Shown here: piece by piece, positions 7,813-16,866 of the stretch | Layout of the letters: each line of letters starts with the position of its first letter | Numbering within the stretch: position 1 is the stretch's first letter | Assembly: GCA_020442915.1 (NCBI GenBank) | Contig: JAGRJD010000018.1 | Location: 1-60,565, forward strand | Length of the DNA stretch: 60,565 bases | Source of the DNA: Thiothrix sp. | Lineage (GTDB): Bacteria; Pseudomonadota; Gammaproteobacteria; Thiotrichales; Thiotrichaceae | Direction of reading: 5' to 3' | The notes under the pieces: generated by a model | What the model was told of the DNA's origin: nothing | Databases searched by the model: none | What the model saw: only the letters and a program-made list of their open reading frames with translations | Translations under genes and position numbers: made by a program

Positions 7813-9108
7813 TCAGGGGAAAGAACCGGATTCGGCTTTTCCCAGTTTTCCCAGCCATTGCGCAGCCCCCTGCCCGGCCCGGTATCCGCTTGCCATGCAC
7901 GCAGTGAGCAGGTAGCCGCCGGTCGGCGCCTCCCAGTCCAGCATTTCCCCGGCACAAAACACCCCCGGCAGGCGCTTTAACATCAGGTTTTCATCCAGCT
8001 CTGCCAGAGCCACACCACCGGCCACGCTGATGGCCTCATCCAGCGCTGTCGTTCCCGTCACCGTGACTGGCAGCGCCTTCAGCATTTGCGCCAGCTGTTC
8101 CGGGCCACGCGCTGTCCCGGACCCCAGCACTTCAAAGACCAGCGCCACCTTGGCAGCATCCAGCTTCAGCCGGCTTTTCAGCCAGTTTCCAAGGCTGCGC
8201 CGGGTGGAACGCGCCTGCAGCAAAACCCGCAGCCGCTCCGGGGCCTGATGCGGGCACAGGTCCAGGTAAAAAGTGGCACTGCCATGCGTCATGATGCAAT
8301 CGCGCAGGCGGGCGGAAAACGCATAGATCAGGCTGCCTTCCACCCCGCCCGCTGTCAGGATCAGCTCGCCCATTCGCCGCTCGCGCTGACCGCTCTGGTC
8401 CGTAAAATCCAGCACCACCGACTTCAACGGGCTACCGGCAAAACGGTTTCGCAGATGCACACTCCAAGGACACAGAAAACCACAATTGCTGGGCAGCCAA
8501 GGCTGCATACGTACACCCCGCGCCGCCAGCAGGTGGCTCCAGCTTCCGTCACTGCCGAATTTCTTCCAGCTGGCGCCACCCAGCGCCAGCACCAGCCCCC
8601 GGTAAGGCACAGCGGTCCCATCGCCGGCTGTCGACCCCTGAAACAGCAGGCAACCGGCATCATCCCAACCCAGCCAACGCTGCCGGACATGAATCTGCAG
8701 CCCCTGCCGGCGCAAGCGGTTGAGCCAGGCCCTTAACAGCGGAGCCGCCTTCATTTCCTGCGGGAACACCCGGCCCGAAGAACCGACAAAGGTTTCAATA
8801 CCCAGTCCAGTACACCACTCCCGCAACCGGGCAGGACCAAACAGCGCCAGCAACGGACGCAGCACGTTTTCCGCCTCCTGGAAACGCTGGCAGAATGCGT
8901 CAAAATCTTCCGAATGGGTAATGTTCAACCCGCCAATACCCGCCAGCAGCAACTTGCGTCCCACCGAGGGCATGGCATCAAACAGCGCAACCCGAAACCC
9001 GGCCTCCAGCAACTGTTCGGCAGCCATCAACCCGGCAGGTCCCCCGCCAATCACCACCACACTGGCACTGTACACCCCCTGCAACCCATCCCGACCGGCT
9101 CCCTGCAT
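7813..9108 (-). CDS. BaiN-like NAD(P)/FAD-dependent oxidoreductase
   Basis: A 431-residue flavoprotein of the HI0933/BaiN (TIGR03862-like) family. The N-terminal Rossmann motif is VVVIGGGPAGLMAAEQLL, followed by GRKLLLAGIGGLN-x-THSED, characteristic of the family. GSSGRVFPQEMKAAPLLRAW lies mid-protein and the C-terminal FAD site is GVFCAGEMLDWEAPTGGYLL. Substrate is unknown. The frame stays open to an ATG at 9162, but the family motif begins close to the chosen ATG, so the shorter form is preferred. Confidence 0.85.
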   Translation of the reverse strand: MQGAGRDGLQGVYSASVVVIGGGPAGLMAAEQLLEAGFRVALFDAMPSVGRKLLLAGIGGLNITHSEDFDAFCQRFQEAENVLRPLLALFGPARLREWCTGLGIETFVGSSGRVFPQEMKAAPLLRAWLNRLRRQGLQIHVRQRWLGWDDAGCLLFQGSTAGDGTAVPYRGLVLALGGASWKKFGSDGSWSHLLAARGVRMQPWLPSNCGFLCPWSVHLRNRFAGSPLKSVVLDFTDQSGQRERRMGELILTAGGVEGSLIYAFSARLRDCIMTHGSATFYLDLCPHQAPERLRVLLQARSTRRSLGNWLKSRLKLDAAKVALVFEVLGSGTARGPEQLAQMLKALPVTVTGTTALDEAISVAGGVALAELDENLMLKRLPGVFCAGEMLDWEAPTGGYLLTACMASGYRAGQGAAQWLGKLGKAESGSFP

Positions 9109-9212
9109 CTTTCCATTAATCCCGACTTGTCTGAATTCCGCATGGTAGCACCAACCGGCCATGACAAGGCTGTGGTAACATCAATCCCGGATGCATCAGT
9201 GAGGAAAGTTCC

Positions 9213-9416
9213 ATGAGTCAGACCTACAGACTTGTCATGCGCGATAAAATCAACAACCTGCGTGAGCAGGGGCGGGTTCCTCCCACCGCAGAGGATGTAC
9301 AGACCTTCGAACAGGCACTGCAACAGGGTAAAGCTCCTGCACAGCCCGGCCCGACAGCCTCCGGGCAGGCCGCTGCCAACAATCACCGCTCAGGCAGCCG
9401 GAACAGCGGAAACTGA
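9213..9416 (+). CDS. Small hypothetical protein
   Basis: A 67-residue cytosolic protein with an AGGAAAG ribosome site four bases before the ATG. The first half is charged and probably helical (RLVMRDKINNLREQG); the second half is Gln/Ser/Gly-rich and low-complexity. There is no signal or membrane segment and I recognise no family. It lies 91 bases before the hydantoinase gene on the same strand. Confidence 0.45.
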   Translation: MSQTYRLVMRDKINNLREQGRVPPTAEDVQTFEQALQQGKAPAQPGPTASGQAAANNHRSGSRNSGN

Positions 9417-9506
9417 AAGCCCCCTGCCGGTCGAAACGGATGAACGGACTATTGGCCAGCCACCAGCCTTGATGGCATGATGCAGCTGAATCCATCAGGA
9501 GGCAGT

Positions 9507-11543
9507 ATGGCCAGCTACAACATCGGCATTGATACCGGCGGTACCTATACGGATGCCGTGATCGTCAACCCCCGGACCCATGCCGTACTGGCTGCGGCCA
9601 AGGCACTGACCACACGTGGCAATCTGGCCCTGGGCGTGACGGAAGCCCTGGAGCAGGTACTGGAAGCCACCGCCGGTCAGCTGCAGCGGGATGAAATCAC
9701 CCTGGTTTCGCTCTCCACCACCCTGGCGACCAATGCCCTGGTGGAGGGCAAAGGGGCCGGTATTGCAGTTGTTCTGATCGGTTTTGATGACCCGATGCTG
9801 GAGCGCACCGAACTGGCCGCTGCGCTGCCTGATGCCCGCATCATTCGTATCCGGGGTGGACACCGTTACGATGGCAGCGAGCAGGAAGTGCTGGATGAAA
9901 CCGCCCTGCGCACCGCGCTGGAACAGCCTGCCAATCAGGCCGAAGCCTATGCCGTGGCCGGCCTGTACTCGGTACGCAATGCCGATCATGAGCGCCGGGC
10001 ACAGGCCCTGATCCGGGAGCTGCGGGGCTGTCCCGTGACGGCCTCCCATGAGCTGTCGGAAGCGCTGAACGGGCCACGCCGGGCGCTGACGGCAGCCTTC
10101 AATGCCCGTATCATCGGCCTGATTGTCAGCCTGACGGCGGCGGTGCGCACTGTGCTGCAGGAGCGCAGCATCCATGCCCCGCTGATGATCGTCAAGGGTG
10201 ACGGTTCCATCGCCAGTGCGGCTACGGTTGTGGAGCGCCCGATCGAGACCATTCTGTCCGGTCCGGCAGCCAGCGTGATCGGAGCCGGTTTTCTGTCCGG
10301 TCTGCGCGACTTCCTGATTGCCGACATTGGTGGCACCACCACGGATGTGGCCATCGTCAAAAACGGCTGGCCGGACCTGAACGAAAAGGGGGCCATGATC
10401 GGTACGCATCGCACCATGGTGCGCGCCATCGACATCCAGACCATCGGCCTCGGCGGTGACAGCACGGTGGACATTGATCACCAGGGCCGTATCCGGCTCA
10501 AACCGGAGCGTGTGGTCCCGGCTGCCATGATCGGTGCACGCTGGCCTTCGGTGCAGCAGGCCCTGCAAACAACCATGCATGCCGGCATGGGACTGGGTAT
10601 CGGTACCCTGTTTCTGTTCCGCCCGCAGGGAACGGCTGACCGCCCCCTGCCCGCCGACCTCACGGCTGCCGACCGCGGTTTTCTGGCAAATGTGGGCGAG
10701 GAACCCATCCCCTGGAGCCGGATCGTGAACTCGGTTTCGGCCCGCTACCGGGTCATGCGCCTGGTGAACCGGGGCATCCTGCAACTGGCCGGCTTCACTC
10801 CGAGTGATGCTGCCCATGTACTCGGGCACCAGTCGCAGTGGTCACGCCCGGTCGCCCTGCTGGTCTGTGCCATGATCGGGCGTTCCCACGGCAGAATCAG
10901 CTTCGATGACCAGAAGCTGGAAGCGGAATGCCGTCTCTTTGCCCAGACCGTGTTTGACGCCATGGTCACGCAAAGCACGCAGGTGATGCTGGAGCGGCTG
11001 GCAGGTACCCGTTTTGCGGTTGATGACCCGCTGGTCAGCACGATCACCCAGGGCGGCAACCGGCATAACGACCTGCTGATCTGCCTGAGACCTGCCATTC
11101 CGCTGGTGGCCGTCGGTGGCCCGGCACCGGTGTTCTATCCCGAAGTGGGCCGGCGGCTGGGCACTGAAACCGTGATCCCGCCCCACAGTGCCGTCGCCAA
11201 TGCCATCGGTGCCGCCATCGGCATGATCCGGGTTCAGGCCCAGGTGGAAATCACCCGTGCGGAAGGGGATGGCTACCACCTGCATGGCGCTGGAGCGGTG
11301 ATTTTTATACCTGAAGCGGTGACGGCACTGGCACAGGCAGAGGCACTGGCCCGTGAACTGGCCCGGCAACGGACCACCGTCATGGGGGGTGAGGTACAGG
11401 AAATAACAGTGGCCCTGGAGCGTCTGGACATTCCGGGCCGGGAGGATGACCGTGGCCTGATTTCCGCCACCCTGACCGCAGACTGCCTGAGCCGGCCCGT
11501 CACTCTCACGCCAGCGTCGGCCCAGACAAACGTCAGTGGCTGA
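9507..11543 (+). CDS. Hydantoinase/oxoprolinase family protein (HyuA-like)
   Basis: A 678-residue cytosolic protein of the ATP-dependent hydantoinase/oxoprolinase A family, sharing the actin/hexokinase-type nucleotide fold. The N-terminus has NIGIDTGGTYTDAV and a STTLATNALVEGKG block; the second half of the fold has ILSGPAASVIGA and DIGGTTTDVAIV. The start is set by AGGAGG six bases before the ATG; the frame also has an ATG at 9477 without such a site. HyuA proteins normally work with a HyuB partner encoded next to them. None is in this window, so the substrate and activity are uncertain. Confidence 0.85.
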   Translation: MASYNIGIDTGGTYTDAVIVNPRTHAVLAAAKALTTRGNLALGVTEALEQVLEATAGQLQRDEITLVSLSTTLATNALVEGKGAGIAVVLIGFDDPMLERTELAAALPDARIIRIRGGHRYDGSEQEVLDETALRTALEQPANQAEAYAVAGLYSVRNADHERRAQALIRELRGCPVTASHELSEALNGPRRALTAAFNARIIGLIVSLTAAVRTVLQERSIHAPLMIVKGDGSIASAATVVERPIETILSGPAASVIGAGFLSGLRDFLIADIGGTTTDVAIVKNGWPDLNEKGAMIGTHRTMVRAIDIQTIGLGGDSTVDIDHQGRIRLKPERVVPAAMIGARWPSVQQALQTTMHAGMGLGIGTLFLFRPQGTADRPLPADLTAADRGFLANVGEEPIPWSRIVNSVSARYRVMRLVNRGILQLAGFTPSDAAHVLGHQSQWSRPVALLVCAMIGRSHGRISFDDQKLEAECRLFAQTVFDAMVTQSTQVMLERLAGTRFAVDDPLVSTITQGGNRHNDLLICLRPAIPLVAVGGPAPVFYPEVGRRLGTETVIPPHSAVANAIGAAIGMIRVQAQVEITRAEGDGYHLHGAGAVIFIPEAVTALAQAEALARELARQRTTVMGGEVQEITVALERLDIPGREDDRGLISATLTADCLSRPVTLTPASAQTNVSG

Positions 11544-12368
11544 TCAGGCCAGCTGCTCCTGCAGGAATGCCGTGGTGCGCTCCCAGGCCAGTTCGGCATT
11601 GGCCTCGTCATAACGGGCACCGGTCGGGTTGGCAAAGGCATGATCGGCATCATACCAGTAGACGGTCAGGCGGTCTTTCTTGCCGGCGGCTTCCATTTCC
11701 CCTTCAAAGGCGGAGACCATGGCTTCATTGATACTCTTGTCCAGTTTGCCGAAATGCCCCAGCACCGGCCCCTGCAGTTTTTTGAGGTCATCGGCGCTGC
11801 GGGCCACATTGCCGTAGTAAATCACGGTGGCCTCAACCGGTGTGGCAATGGCGGTGCTGAGGGACCAGCCGCCGCCGAAACACCAGCCCAGCGTGGCCAC
11901 CTTGCCACTGGAGCGCTCATGCCTGCGCAGGTAATCCACCCAGCCCACCATGGTCCGGGTGGCAACGTCCGGGTCGGTGGCCGTCATCAGTGCCTTGGCA
12001 CCTTCCGGCTCGGTGGCCGACTTGCCGTCATAAAGGTCGACAGCCAGCGCCATATAGCCCCTGTTGGCCAGCTCGGCAGCCACGGCCTTGATCTGGTCAT
12101 TCAGGCCCCACCATTCATGGATCAGGATCACGGCAGGAGCCTTGTCAGCTTCAGGCAGGGCCAGTGCTGCCGATACCTGCTGCCCGCCCTCCAGCTCGAT
12201 GGATACGTCCTGCAGGGTATCAGCCGCTGCACGGGCCAGTTCCGGGAAAGCCAGTACCGATGCCAGCGGCAGGCTCATGAGCCCCTGCAGAAACAGGCGG
12301 CGATGTTCGGGGTTAACGGTGATGGCAGGCAGATCGGTCCGCCGGCCACATCCATTCAGATCACACAT
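11544..12368 (-). CDS. Tat-exported dienelactone hydrolase family protein
   Basis: A 274-residue alpha/beta hydrolase. The DLH signature is AVILIHEWWGLNDQIK, nucleophile cysteine in LGWCFGGGWS, and histidine in DADHAFANP, giving the Cys-Asp-His triad type. The first 45 residues contain HRRLFLQGLMSLPLASVLAF, a twin-arginine export signal, with cleavage near AARA-A. The start has AGGAG seven bases upstream. Its stop adjoins that of the hydantoinase gene (convergent, no gap). Periplasmic DLH-like enzymes are known, but the substrate is unclear; ring-cleavage lactones are possible given the intradiol dioxygenase 30 kb away. Confidence 0.85.
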   Translation of the reverse strand: MCDLNGCGRRTDLPAITVNPEHRRLFLQGLMSLPLASVLAFPELARAAADTLQDVSIELEGGQQVSAALALPEADKAPAVILIHEWWGLNDQIKAVAAELANRGYMALAVDLYDGKSATEPEGAKALMTATDPDVATRTMVGWVDYLRRHERSSGKVATLGWCFGGGWSLSTAIATPVEATVIYYGNVARSADDLKKLQGPVLGHFGKLDKSINEAMVSAFEGEMEAAGKKDRLTVYWYDADHAFANPTGARYDEANAELAWERTTAFLQEQLA

Positions 12369-12412
12369 AACAGATACTCCTTCAACAGCAAAGCCAGACA
12401 ACAAAAGTGCCC

Positions 12413-12895
12413 TCAGGCCGGAACATTCCACTCGCCCGACGTGCCACCGGACTTGTGCACCAGACGGGTATTTCCGATTACCATGCCACGATCCACGGCT
12501 TTGCACATGTCATAAACGGTCAGCAGGCTGACCTGCACCGCAGCAAGGGCTTCCATTTCCACGCCGGTCTGTCCCCGTGTTTCCACCGTGGCACGACAGT
12601 ATACGTGCGGCACCGGGCCGTCACGGGCTTCGAGTCCAATATCGATCCGGGTCAAAGCCAGAGGATGGCACAAGGGAATGAAGTCCGCCGTTTTCTTCGC
12701 AGCCATGATGCCGGCAATACGGGCAATACCCAGCACATCACCTTTCCGGTGATCACCCTGACGGATTTTCTTCAGGGTCTCCGGCTGCATTTCAATCCGG
12801 CCCTCGGCCACGGCACGGCGCAGGGTGACCGCCTTGGCCCCCACATCGACCATGTGGGCTTCGCCATCGGGATTAAAATGTGTCAGTTCACTCAT
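12413..12895 (-). CDS. moaC: Cyclic pyranopterin monophosphate synthase MoaC
   Basis: Second enzyme of molybdenum-cofactor synthesis, turning the MoaA product into cyclic pyranopterin monophosphate. All 160 residues align: H-M-VDVG-x-K near the start, [27 protein letters not shown], and the C-terminal [24 protein letters not shown]. No other moa gene is nearby. It lies 44 bases upstream of the dienelactone hydrolase on the same strand, so the two may be cotranscribed. Confidence 0.96.
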   Translation of the reverse strand: MSELTHFNPDGEAHMVDVGAKAVTLRRAVAEGRIEMQPETLKKIRQGDHRKGDVLGIARIAGIMAAKKTADFIPLCHPLALTRIDIGLEARDGPVPHVYCRATVETRGQTGVEMEALAAVQVSLLTVYDMCKAVDRGMVIGNTRLVHKSGGTSGEWNVPA

Positions 12896-12965
12896 GTTTC
12901 AGGCCGGGTTTTTCGTCAGAAACTCAAAATCGGGGTTCAGGCAGCCGCACAGGCAGACACCCATG

Positions 12966-12992
12966 AAAAAGCCCCTGTCGAGGGGGCTTTTT
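12966..12992. terminator. Bidirectional rho-independent terminator
   Basis: AAAAAGCCCC, a short loop and GGGGCTTTTT form a symmetric GC hairpin flanked by A5 and T5. On the minus strand it sits directly after the ctpA stop and ends that transcript. Confidence 0.85.
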
Positions 12993-13009
12993 CAGCATCA
13001 GCAGCGGGG

Positions 13010-14386
13010 CTAGTTGGTGACCACTTCCTTGGACGATGGCGTGCTGCTGTCGCCACGGTTCAGGACCAGATCCATGCCCTTGAGGATATTGAGGGCTTCA
13101 TACAACTGGTAGTCCTCCTCGGCCAGCGTCCTGTCCTTGGCCTCCCCTTTCCTGATGTCCTCAATTTTCATCTCTTCCAGGTTCTGGGACTCATCATCCC
13201 TAGTCGGATTGCTCAGGTGCTTGCTGAAATCGGCTTCGGACAGGGGGGCAATTTCATCACCCTGGTCTTCGCCGCTGAGCTTGAGCTGGCGGATATCGAT
13301 GTCGGGTTTGATACCCTCAGCCTGGATGGAGCGCCCGTTGGGAGTGAAATAGCGTGCCGTGGTCAGCTTGAGTGCTGTCTTTTCATCCAGCGGCAGTACG
13401 GTCTGTACCGATCCCTTGCCGAAAGTCTTCTGGCCCACAATCAGGGCACGTTTGTGATCCTGCAGGGCACCGGACACGATTTCAGAAGCCGATGCCGAAC
13501 CCTGATTAACCAGTACCACCATAGGCGCCCCGGCCAGCTCATCCCCGGCACGGGCATTGTATTCCATCTCGGCATCCTGGACCCGGCCCTCGGTGTAGAC
13601 GATCTTGCCACTGTCCAGAAAGGCATCCGATACACCTACCGCAGCATTCAGCACGCCGCCGGGGTTATTGCGCAGGTCCAGTACCAGACCACGCAGATTG
13701 CCCTTGTTCTCCTTCTTGAGCGTATCCAGCGCTTCAATCAGGGACTCGGTGGTCTTGGACTGGAAGCTGGAAATGCGCACATAGCCATAACCCGGCTCCA
13801 GCAGGCGGTTCTTGACGCTTTTAACCTTGATAATATCGCGCTCAATGCTGACCTTGAACGGCTTGTCCTGGCCTTCACGCACCACCAGCAGCTCAATGCT
13901 GGTCTTGGGCTTGCCGCGCATGACCTTGACCGCATCATTCAGGGTCATGCCCTTGACCGGTTTGTCATCCAGCCGGATGATCAGATCCCCGGCCTGCAGT
14001 CCGGCACGCTGGGCGGGCGTATCATCAATCGGCGAAATGACCTTGACAAAACCGTCCTCCATGCCGACCTCAATCCCGAGTCCGCCGAACTCGCCACTGG
14101 TTCCGACCTGCAGCTCCTTGAAGGCTTCTTCATCCAGGTAGTCCGAATGAGGGTCCAGGCCGTTGAGCATGCCACGGATGGCATTGGTCATCATCTCCTT
14201 GCTGTCGGGCGACTCGACATAATCCTGCTTGACGCGGGTATAAACCTCGGTAAATTTCTGCAGCTGCTCCAGGGGCAGACCGTCGACCTCCTGCTTGAAA
14301 GCAAAGACATTGAGGCTGATGCTGGTTGTGACACCAATCAATGCCCCGGCAAATACCCCGACTAAAAGACGCTGGTTTGAGTGCAT
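13010..14386 (-). CDS. ctpA: S41 carboxy-terminal processing protease
   Basis: A 458-residue periplasmic serine protease of the CtpA/Prc family. An N-terminal hydrophobic anchor (LLVGVFAGALIGV) is followed by the tail-protease helical domain. A PDZ domain begins at GGLGIEVG and includes SPIDDTPAQRAGLQAGD. The catalytic core has the nucleophile serine in GSASASEI and the lysine in GQKTFGKGSVQT; LRNNPGG is also conserved. The start at 14386 has a GGAG site; an upstream ATG at 14416 has none. It is transcribed after envC, a common pairing in gammaproteobacteria, and acts on envelope proteins or peptidoglycan hydrolases. Confidence 0.93.
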   Translation of the reverse strand: MHSNQRLLVGVFAGALIGVTTSISLNVFAFKQEVDGLPLEQLQKFTEVYTRVKQDYVESPDSKEMMTNAIRGMLNGLDPHSDYLDEEAFKELQVGTSGEFGGLGIEVGMEDGFVKVISPIDDTPAQRAGLQAGDLIIRLDDKPVKGMTLNDAVKVMRGKPKTSIELLVVREGQDKPFKVSIERDIIKVKSVKNRLLEPGYGYVRISSFQSKTTESLIEALDTLKKENKGNLRGLVLDLRNNPGGVLNAAVGVSDAFLDSGKIVYTEGRVQDAEMEYNARAGDELAGAPMVVLVNQGSASASEIVSGALQDHKRALIVGQKTFGKGSVQTVLPLDEKTALKLTTARYFTPNGRSIQAEGIKPDIDIRQLKLSGEDQGDEIAPLSEADFSKHLSNPTRDDESQNLEEMKIEDIRKGEAKDRTLAEEDYQLYEALNILKGMDLVLNRGDSSTPSSKEVVTN

Positions 14387-14492
14387 AAGTTCGATTCTCC
14401 AGGCAACGACTGCCATTCATTTATTACTTTATATTGTTTCCACTGGCACGGATGCAAGCTCTGAATCCAGAAAATGATCGTTGAGTGTAACA

Positions 14493-15806
14493 TCATCGCA
14501 GCCAGCGGGTAGGGTTTTCAGGGCTGTTTTTACGTCTGATCTCAAAATACAGGGCATCCCGGTCACGCCCGCCGGAGTTGCCGACGGCGGCAATGACCTC
14601 ATTGGCACCGACCACCTGTCCCTCACGCTTGAAAACAGCACGATTGTAACCGTACAGGCTGATGTAGTTTCTGTCATGCTCCAGGATGATCAGGTGTCCG
14701 TAGCCTTCCATGAATTTGGAAAAAATCACTTTGCCACGCGCAACAGCACGCACCTTGGCCCCGCCCGGTGCCGCGATCACAATGCCGCGCCAGAGCTGCT
14801 TTTCATTCCGGCGCGAACCAAAACCATGAATCAGCCGGCCTTGCACCGGCCATGCCAGTTTGCCTTTCAGGGTTGAAAACGGCTTGTCGGGTGAAAACCC
14901 TGCCGGTACGGGCCGTCCGGCAGGTGCCGGTACCGGTTTCGGTGTGGGCGCAGCTTTCGGCGCAGGGGCGGCGGTCCTGTTTGCCGCCAGCGCCTGAGCT
15001 TCACGGGCCTTGCGTTCAGCCGCCGCCTCGCGGGCCTTGCGCGCTGCCGCTTCACGGGCCAGCCGCTTACGCTCCTCTTCCTGCTGCAGGGCTTCAATCC
15101 GGCGCTGCAGCTCGGCCTCTTCCCGGACCAGCCTGTCAAGCCGGGACTGCTGGCCACTGATGTCCGTCTCCAGCTCCCGCAGGGCATCAGCCCGTGTCTG
15201 CAGTTTGGACTCCGTTTCCGCCTTCTGGGCCTTGAGCTCGGTCCGCAGCCCCTGAAGCTTTTGCTCTTCCGCCAGTTTGGCCGCCGTGACGTCCCTGACT
15301 TCCGCCAGGGTCTTGTGAATGGCCTTGATCCGGCGGGTACGGTAACGGTTCATGTACTCGAAATAACGCAGGTTGCGGCTGATGTCGGAAGGATTGTCTT
15401 CCTGCAGCAGCAGACGCAGGTGGGACTGCTCGCCAGCGGTGTACATGGCCTCCAGCTGCTGTGCCAGTGCCTTGCGCTGCTGGGTCAGGCTCACATCCAG
15501 GTCCACCTTCCGGCGGCTGGCCTCCTGCACCCGCGCCAGGGCTTTTTCAATGGCCTGCTCGGTCTGGTACTGCTGTTTCGAGATGTCCCCCAGCTCTTTT
15601 TCCAGCTGGGATACCAAGGTGTTCAGATAGGTGGCATCGCGCTTTTTTCTGTCCAGCTGACTGGACACACGCCCGATTTCGCGTTTAACTTCAACCTGCT
15701 TCTGCGCATCCGTCGCAGAAACCCGGCCACTGATAGCGAGGATTGAAACCGACACCAGGCCAGCCAGAACAAATGTTTTTCTTGTCGTATCGAATCCATG
15801 TTTCAC
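14493..15806 (-). CDS. envC: Murein hydrolase activator EnvC
   Basis: A 437-residue periplasmic cell-division factor that activates amidases AmiA/AmiB at the septum. A signal peptide (LAGLVSVSILAIS) is followed by long coiled coils (about 35-250), an Ala/Lys/Arg-rich stretch and a Pro-rich linker, then a C-terminal LytM/M23 domain. Zinc ligands are degenerate: the region after HGFGSRR lacks the H-x-x-x-D pair, and L-H-F is replaced by LYFE. This is the known state for EnvC, an activator without its own enzyme activity. In E. coli gpmM lies between envC and yibN; here an ArsR gene takes that place. Confidence 0.93.
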   Translation of the reverse strand: MKHGFDTTRKTFVLAGLVSVSILAISGRVSATDAQKQVEVKREIGRVSSQLDRKKRDATYLNTLVSQLEKELGDISKQQYQTEQAIEKALARVQEASRRKVDLDVSLTQQRKALAQQLEAMYTAGEQSHLRLLLQEDNPSDISRNLRYFEYMNRYRTRRIKAIHKTLAEVRDVTAAKLAEEQKLQGLRTELKAQKAETESKLQTRADALRELETDISGQQSRLDRLVREEAELQRRIEALQQEEERKRLAREAAARKAREAAAERKAREAQALAANRTAAPAPKAAPTPKPVPAPAGRPVPAGFSPDKPFSTLKGKLAWPVQGRLIHGFGSRRNEKQLWRGIVIAAPGGAKVRAVARGKVIFSKFMEGYGHLIILEHDRNYISLYGYNRAVFKREGQVVGANEVIAAVGNSGGRDRDALYFEIRRKNSPENPTRWLR

Positions 15807-15889
15807 GGGTCATATCCGGTTCGCACTGAACCAAGCCGGTCACTGCACGGTTGTCAAGGCAATGACAAGGGTAAACTAAGGTATATAAT

Positions 15890-15913
15890 AGTATAGCGGT
15901 ATGCTAATATACT
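15890..15913. promoter_or_regulatory. AT-rich imperfect palindrome, candidate ArsR operator
   Basis: AGTATAGC-GGTAT-GCTAATATACT is an imperfect palindrome with outer AGTATA/TATACT and inner AGC/GCT matches. It lies within a run of TATA-rich sequence (15881-15915) in the divergent gap between envC and the ArsR gene. ArsR-family repressors usually bind such AT-rich palindromes over their own promoter. This is an inference from position and symmetry. Confidence 0.45.
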
Positions 15914-15998
15914 GATACTCTACAAGTCAGCGTAGAGAGCATCATAAAGCAAGTCAGAAGTTTGGCAAGGTATTCCACAAAAACACGAGGCAAGCGCA

Positions 15999-16322
15999 AT
16001 GGCAATGATGAATGCAGATTTCGATTCCATGCTGGCCAGGGATGAGGACATTGACCGTGCCTCCCGCTCCCTGAAGGCCATCTCCCATCCCCTGCGCCTG
16101 AAAATCCTGTGCGTACTGGGGAACAAGGAGGTCAATGTGCAGGACATTGTTGACTCGGTGGGCACGTCCCAGAGCAATATTTCCCAGCATCTGGCCATCC
16201 TGCGTGACAAGGGTATCCTGATTTCACGCAAGGACGCCAACAAGGTCTTCTACCGGGTCGGAGACCATCGCACCCTGCGCCTGATCAGCATGATGCAGGA
16301 GGTTTTCTGCCCCTCGCACTGA
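15999..16322 (+). CDS. ArsR-family regulator with BigR/SqrR/YgaV-like cysteine pair
   Basis: A 107-residue winged-helix repressor. The core reads KAISHPLRLKILC, then QDIVDSVGTSQSNISQHLAILRD (recognition helix) and a wing with DANKVFYRV. The metal-site ELCVCDL motif of arsenic sensors is absent (EVNVQDI). Instead C38 (ILC after HPLRL) and C104 (EVFCPSH) sit at the places of the two cysteines of the sulfide/persulfide sensors BigR, SqrR and YgaV. The next gene is a membrane rhodanese, matching the ygaV-ygaP partnership. Sulfane-sulfur sensing is therefore likely but inferred. ATG alternatives lie at codons 3 and 4. Confidence 0.88.
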   Translation: MAMMNADFDSMLARDEDIDRASRSLKAISHPLRLKILCVLGNKEVNVQDIVDSVGTSQSNISQHLAILRDKGILISRKDANKVFYRVGDHRTLRLISMMQEVFCPSH

Positions 16323-16421
16323 AACACCCAAACAAGATTTTGCATACCTGATGGCACATCGGGGGTTTACGCCCCGTGTCAGTCCATATATCTTTAGCTC
16401 CATTTTCCGGAGAGCGTCACG

Positions 16422-16847
16422 GTGAACGAATACATGGTCTTTGCCCAGAACCATCTGCTGCTGGTTATGGGTTTCATTGCGGTACTGGGTCTGATTATCT
16501 ATATTGAATTCAATAACCTGACCCGCAAATACAAGCAGGTGGGCACCAGTGCAGCCGTCCAGCTGATGAACCGTGACGGCACCCAGGTGCTGGATGTGCG
16601 CGACGACAACGAAATTCGTAATGGCCGCATCCAGGGAGCCCGGCATGTCCCCCTGGGGCAGCTGGAAAAACGCCTGCCCGAACTGTCCGCCTACAAGGAC
16701 AAACCGTTTCTGGTTTATTGCGCCTCCGGCAACCGGTCCGGCACAGCCTGCAGAACCCTCACCCGGCATGGCTTCACCGAAGTCTACAACCTCGCCGGCG
16801 GCATGGGTGCCTGGGAATCGGACAACCTGCCACTCGTCAGACGCTGA
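16422..16847 (+). CDS. yibN: Membrane-anchored rhodanese (YibN-like)
   Basis: A 141-residue single-domain sulfurtransferase. An N-terminal transmembrane helix (LLLVMGFIAVLGLIIYI, about 12-28) anchors a cytosolic rhodanese domain. The domain has VLDVRDDNEIRNGRIQGARHVPLG and the active loop CASGNRS with cysteine C100 that would carry the persulfide. It begins with GTG. Its position before grxC and secB matches E. coli yibN. The ArsR gene 100 bases upstream suggests sulfide- or persulfide-dependent control here. Confidence 0.93.
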   Translation: MNEYMVFAQNHLLLVMGFIAVLGLIIYIEFNNLTRKYKQVGTSAAVQLMNRDGTQVLDVRDDNEIRNGRIQGARHVPLGQLEKRLPELSAYKDKPFLVYCASGNRSGTACRTLTRHGFTEVYNLAGGMGAWESDNLPLVRR

Positions 16848-16866
16848 GTACCACAGGTACCCGGTC

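Noticed and set aside
12407..14365. A 652-codon open frame on the plus strand opposite ctpA and moaC
   Set aside because: It is the antisense shadow of two well-conserved genes in GC-rich DNA; it has no family similarity and lacks a ribosome site.
14493..14900. Loss of zinc ligands in the EnvC LytM domain as a novel inactivation
   Set aside because: EnvC proteins are known to have degenerate LytM domains and act as amidase activators; this is the family norm.
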